Source: X23 sp050251575
GTDB taxonomy: Bacteria; Bacillota; Clostridia; SK-Y3
DNA: 10,414 nucleotides
Direction: 5' to 3'
Assembly (NCBI GenBank): GCA_050251575.1
Contig: JBFWMP010000100.1
Coordinates: 1 to 10,414 of the forward strand
Shown: positions 8,094-10,414 of the stretch, in pieces
How the letters are laid out: every line of letters starts with the position of its first letter
Numbering within the stretch: position 1 is the stretch's first letter
The notes under the pieces: generated by a model
What the model was told of the DNA's origin: nothing
What the model saw: the letters and a program-made list of their open reading frames with translations, nothing else
Databases searched by the model: none
Program-made: the position numbers and the translations under genes

Positions 8094-8100
8094 CCCCTCC
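8094..8100 (-). promoter_or_regulatory. Ribosome binding site supporting the TTG start of the TAXI binding protein
   Basis: GGAGGGG on the minus strand ends five bases before TTG at 8088 (seven bases counted from the GGAGG core). The codons that follow give a textbook lipoprotein signal peptide, so the TTG is well supported as the start. Confidence 0.8.
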
Positions 8101-8141
8101 ACTTTATAGTTTATACTTTTTTATATGCAACACATAAATAA

Positions 8142-8170
8142 ATTATATCTGAAATTATGTAATATGGCAA
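8142..8170 (-). promoter_or_regulatory. Sigma-A promoter of the TAXI-TRAP operon
   Basis: On the minus strand TTGCCA (8165-8170; 5 of 6 matches) and TATAAT (8142-8147; 6 of 6) are separated by exactly 17 bp. The predicted start near 8135 gives a leader of about 47 nt before the TTG codon. It is the best promoter match in the window and sits just upstream of the first gene of the operon. Confidence 0.75.
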
Positions 8171-8175
8171 TATTT

Positions 8176-8204
8176 TTGTGAAAACTTATATACATGTATA
8201 CAAT
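8176..8204 (+). promoter_or_regulatory. Candidate sigma-A promoter of trmB
   Basis: TTGTGA (8176-8181; 4 of 6) and TACAAT (8199-8204; 5 of 6) are 17 bp apart, giving a leader of about 90 nt before the chosen trmB start at 8302. The -35 box lies about 5 bp from the divergent TRAP promoter's -35 box, so the two promoters are back to back. A second, weaker option uses TTGTAT near 8231 with TAATAT about 17 bp later. Confidence 0.5.
8189..8200. promoter_or_regulatory. 12-bp perfect palindrome between divergent promoters (possible operator)
   Basis: TATACATGTATA is a perfect inverted repeat. It overlaps the end of the spacer and the first bases of the -10 box of the candidate trmB promoter, and lies about 19 bp upstream of the TRAP operon -35 box. 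That position suits a repressor of trmB or an activator of the TRAP operon. The GTATAC core resembles sites used by some FCD-type GntR regulators, but no regulator gene is in the window and an AT-rich palindrome can arise by chance. Confidence 0.35.
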
Positions 8205-8301
8205 TATTCACCCTCATTAAAGAGTTTCCTTGTATATGAATTTCTTTCGTGATAATATATCTTCAAAGCAAACTAAATATTTTCTAGCAGGTGAATATAC
8301 A

Positions 8302-8946
8302 ATGAGAACAAGAAGAAAAAATATATCTCGAGATCAATTACAATATTATGATAAATACGTATGCACAAATCCGGAAAATTATAAGAGTAAATGGAATGAG
8401 TATTTCTTAAATAATAATGAAATACACATTGAACTGGGTACCGGCAGAGGACAATTCCTGATAACTCTGGCTGAACGTAATCCGGATATCAATTTTATCG
8501 GTTTGGAAATGAAAGAGCAGCTAGTATTCAATGCTGTACAAAAGGTTGAATCTAAGAAACTTGATAACATCGGCTTTCTTTTCTTCAATGCTTATAATAT
8601 TCAGCAAATTTTTGGTACGCAGGAGTTAAGCAGAATTTATATAAATTTCTGCGATCCATGGCCTAAGAAAAGATGGAGCAAGAAAAGGTTAACACATAAA
8701 AACTTTCTTACAATCTATAATAAGCTTCTAAAAGAGGATGCGGACATACATTTTAAGACAGATAACGAAAAACTTTTTGAATTTTCACTAAATGAGTTCT
8801 GTGAAAATGCCTATAAGCTTAAGAATATTTCTTTTGATTTACATAGCAGTGATGCAACAGAAATCATAACCACTGAATATGAAGACAAATTCGTTTCAAA
8901 AGGCATGAGAATTTATAGATGTGAAGCTATAAACAGATTGGGATAG
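8302..8946 (+). CDS. trmB: tRNA (guanine-N7-)-methyltransferase TrmB
   Basis: A 214-residue cytoplasmic enzyme that uses S-adenosylmethionine to methylate N7 of guanine 46 in the variable loop of tRNA. Visible family motifs are ELGTGRGQF (44-52, SAM-binding loop), GLE (67-69), NAY (96-98), CDPWPKKRWSKKRLTH (117-132), TDN (153-155) and TEYEDKF (191-197). All the hallmark segments are present. The DPWPKKR motif is followed by Trp125 where many homologues have His. The ATG at 8302 is chosen because it has AGGTG eight bases upstream, begins MRTRRK like typical TrmB proteins, and gives the usual length. An in-frame ATG at 8230 would add 24 residues without a good ribosome binding site. The gene is monocistronic, divergent from the TRAP operon, and ends in a strong hairpin. 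I see no functional link to its neighbours. Confidence 0.96.
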   Translation: MRTRRKNISRDQLQYYDKYVCTNPENYKSKWNEYFLNNNEIHIELGTGRGQFLITLAERNPDINFIGLEMKEQLVFNAVQKVESKKLDNIGFLFFNAYNIQQIFGTQELSRIYINFCDPWPKKRWSKKRLTHKNFLTIYNKLLKEDADIHFKTDNEKLFEFSLNEFCENAYKLKNISFDLHSSDATEIITTEYEDKFVSKGMRIYRCEAINRLG

Positions 8947-8990
8947 AAAATGCCTCAACAGTATGCTGTCATACCGTTGAGGCATTTTCA
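8947..8990. terminator. Bidirectional rho-independent terminator between trmB and folD
   Basis: A long symmetrical hairpin starts right after the trmB stop. The arms AAAATGCCTCAAC (8947-8959) and GTTGAGGCATTTT (8976-8988) form 13 perfect pairs. After one A/C mismatch, GTATG/CATAC (8961-8965 and 8970-8974) adds five more pairs around a CTGT loop. T-runs on both sides let it end trmB transcription rightward and folD transcription leftward. Confidence 0.88.
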
Positions 8991-8993
8991 AAC

Positions 8994-9014
8994 AAAGAAC
9001 CGTCCCCTGTTCTA
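8994..9014. repeat. Short GGGGACGGTTCT-type element overlapping the folD stop
   Basis: The plus strand reads AAAGAACCGTCCCCTGTTCT here. AGAAC (8996-9000) and GTTCT (9009-9013) can pair around an 8-nt loop. On the minus strand it contains GGGGACGGTTCTTTG. I recall similar GGGGACGGTTCT strings dispersed between genes in many clostridial genomes, some near REP-associated (Y1-type) transposases, but only one copy is visible here. The element includes the folD TAG stop codon (9012-9014). Confidence 0.4.
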
Positions 9015-9863
9015 AAGCTGCTGTATTCTGGCAGCCTTTACAGTATTCTTCATCAGCATTATGATAGTCATAGGCCCTACACCACCAGGAACGGGTGTTA
9101 TGGCAGAAGCAACCTCTGATGCAGATGAAAATTCAACATCACCAACAAGCTTTTTATCTTCTGCTCTGTTAATTCCTACATCAATAACCACTGCACCCGG
9201 CTTAATCATAGTTCCTTTAATAAACTCAGGTCTTCCCACAGCCGCTACTAATATATCTGCTCTTCTGCATACTTCTTGAAGATCTTTGGTTCTTGAGTGA
9301 CAGATCGTAACCGTCCCATTCTCCATTAAAAGCAGCATTGCCTGGGGTTTTCCTACAATATTGCTGCGTCCTATAATGACGCATTCCTTCCCTGCTATAT
9401 CAATGCCGCTCTCGCGTATTAACTCCATAACTCCGGCGGGAGTACAGGGTAAGAACTCCGGTTTTCCAATCATAAGTTTTCCTGCATTTACAGGATGAAA
9501 AGCGTCCACATCCTTTATAGAATCAATTGCATAAATAACTTTCTCTTCATCAATGTGCTTCGGCAACGGCAATTGTACAAGTATGCCATTCACTTTTTTG
9601 TCATTATTTAAATCCTTAATTAAATTTAATAATTGCTCTTCCGTTGTATCTTGCGGTAAAGCAAATTCAAAAGACTCTATCCCAATTTCTGCACATGCCC
9701 TTTTCTTTGAATTTACATATACTCTTGAAGCAGGGTTATCTCCAACGATAACTACTGCCAATCCCGGATGTATCCCTTCTTCTTTTAAGGAATCAACCGT
9801 GCCTTTTAACTCTCCCCTTATCCTTGCAGCTATCTCTTTTCCGTTTAGTATCTTTGCTCCCAT
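9012..9863 (-). CDS. folD: Bifunctional methylene-THF dehydrogenase / methenyl-THF cyclohydrolase FolD
   Basis: A 283-residue cytoplasmic enzyme interconverting 5,10-methylene-THF, 5,10-methenyl-THF and 10-formyl-THF using NADP or NAD. The N-terminal catalytic domain shows VGDNPASRVYVNSKKRAC (40-57) with the Tyr49/Lys53 pair of the YxxxK motif, then ILVQLPLP and the PCTPAGV segment. The dinucleotide-binding part has GRSNIVGKP, and the C-terminal SAITPVPGGVGPMT motif is intact. Length is typical of the family (about 280-300). The ATG at 9863 is preceded by AAAGGGG with a 6-nt spacer. The fhs gene ends 54 bp upstream on the same strand with no terminator between, so fhs and folD are probably cotranscribed. 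FolD would take the 10-formyl-THF made by Fhs onward to methylene-THF for purine, thymidylate or acetogenic one-carbon metabolism. Confidence 0.97.
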   Translation of the reverse strand: MGAKILNGKEIAARIRGELKGTVDSLKEEGIHPGLAVVIVGDNPASRVYVNSKKRACAEIGIESFEFALPQDTTEEQLLNLIKDLNNDKKVNGILVQLPLPKHIDEEKVIYAIDSIKDVDAFHPVNAGKLMIGKPEFLPCTPAGVMELIRESGIDIAGKECVIIGRSNIVGKPQAMLLLMENGTVTICHSRTKDLQEVCRRADILVAAVGRPEFIKGTMIKPGAVVIDVGINRAEDKKLVGDVEFSSASEVASAITPVPGGVGPMTIIMLMKNTVKAARIQQL

Positions 9864-9917
9864 TTTATACCCCTTTCAAATGCTCTCTTACTGCATTCTC
9901 TAATTTGATTGTGCTAT

Positions 9918-10414
9918 TTAAAATAAACCTGAAATCTTACCGGCAGCATCCACATCAATAATCTCTGCTGAAGGAACCTTGGGAAGCCCGGGCATCGTCA
10001 TAATATCTCCGGTAAGAACAACGATAAAGCCGGCTCCCGCCGAAACTCTTACCTCTTTTACATTAACGGTAAACCCTTCCGGCCTTCCTAATAATGCCGG
10101 GTCATCAGAAAGTGAATACTGTGTCTTTGCCATACATATCGGCAGCTTATCGTAGCCTAACAATTGCAGTCGCGCAATGGATTTCTCAGCTCCGGAAGTA
10201 TATGCAACATCTTTTCCTCCATAGATTTGGGTAACAATTGTATTTATTTTTGTTTTGATAGGCAGTTTTTCATCATATAAAAATTTAAAGTTTGATGTGC
10301 CTTTTTCAATTACATTGATCACTTTATTGGCTAGCTCAGTACCGCCCTCTCCGCCCTTGCTAAATACCGGCGCAACGGCACATTCTACTCCTTTTTCTGC
10401 ACAATACTGCTGTA
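9918..10414 (-). CDS. fhs: Formate--tetrahydrofolate ligase, C-terminal part (5' end outside window)
   Basis: The open frame runs in from the right edge and stops at TAA (9918-9920), giving 164 visible residues of a protein usually about 550-560 long. Recognisable Fhs segments are FSKGGEGG near the edge, IYGGKDVAY, ICMAKTQYSLSDDPALLGRP, VRVSAGAGFIVVLTGDIMTM, and the terminal PGLPKVPSAEIIDVD with a final Gly-Leu-Phe. The enzyme makes 10-formyl-THF from formate, THF and ATP. The GTG at 10322 is an internal Val, not a start: the frame and the homology continue upstream to the edge. The gene sits directly before folD, fitting a one-carbon unit as found in many Clostridia. Whether the organism is an acetogen cannot be judged from this window. 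Confidence 0.95.
   Translation of the reverse strand, partial: QQYCAEKGVECAVAPVFSKGGEGGTELANKVINVIEKGTSNFKFLYDEKLPIKTKINTIVTQIYGGKDVAYTSGAEKSIARLQLLGYDKLPICMAKTQYSLSDDPALLGRPEGFTVNVKEVRVSAGAGFIVVLTGDIMTMPGLPKVPSAEIIDVDAAGKISGLF

Noticed and set aside
8230..8301. In-frame 24-residue N-terminal extension of TrmB from ATG 8230
   Set aside because: It has no good ribosome binding site, its sequence does not look like the TrmB N-terminus, and the ATG at 8302 has AGGTG at good spacing and gives the normal family length.
9061..9903. Plus-strand open frames opposite folD
   Set aside because: They are shadows of the clearly recognised folD gene, with no independent initiation signals.
9864..9917. 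Possible terminator between fhs and folD (AATGC/GCATT hairpin)
   Set aside because: The stem is only five pairs, has a 9-nt loop and lacks a following T-run, so cotranscription is the better reading.

Overview
The window is AT-rich DNA from a low-GC Gram-positive bacterium, most likely an anaerobic member of the Clostridia. The evidence is AT-rich intergenic DNA with near-consensus sigma-A promoters, strong AGGAGG-type ribosome binding sites, frequent non-ATG starts, a formate-tetrahydrofolate ligase (fhs) next to folD, and a TAXI-type TRAP operon beside a heterodimeric ABC exporter. I cannot name the species from the sequence alone.

Layout, left to right. Positions 1-149 are non-coding and hold a near-consensus sigma-A promoter firing leftward out of the window. 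Positions 150-4240 (minus strand) are two translationally coupled half-size ABC exporters. The 741-residue protein comes first, followed by a 622-residue partner whose GTG start overlaps the upstream stop. Together they carry one canonical and one degenerate ATP site, as in TM287/288-type heterodimers. The first subunit also has an extracytoplasmic insert of about 190 residues between TM1 and TM2. Positions 4241-4598 are an AT-rich gap with the terminator of the next operon and a weak candidate promoter for the ABC pair.

Positions 4599-8088 (minus strand) are a three-gene TAXI-TRAP operon: a TTG-started lipoprotein solute-binding protein, a DUF1850 membrane-anchored protein, and a fused DctQM permease. 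The three are joined by TAATG and ATGA overlaps. A well-matched sigma-A promoter lies upstream. Transcribed divergently from it is trmB (tRNA m7G46 methyltransferase, plus strand, 8302-8946), and the shared promoter region holds a 12-bp palindrome that could be an operator. A symmetrical hairpin terminator and a short GGGGACGGTTCT-type element separate trmB from convergent folD (9012-9863). The end of fhs (9918 to the right edge, 5' part outside the window) lies just upstream of folD, so fhs-folD look like a one-carbon/tetrahydrofolate transcription unit.

How the genes work together: the TRAP operon is a self-contained sodium- or proton-driven uptake system for an unidentified organic anion. 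The ABC pair is a probable drug, lipid or peptide exporter. fhs and folD interconvert formate, 10-formyl-THF, methenyl-THF and methylene-THF. trmB is a housekeeping tRNA-modification gene. I saw no phage, IS, CRISPR, tRNA or rRNA features. The less ordinary items are the ABC extracytoplasmic insert, the unexplained DUF1850 partner, the palindrome between the divergent promoters, and the short repeat-like element at the folD stop codon.
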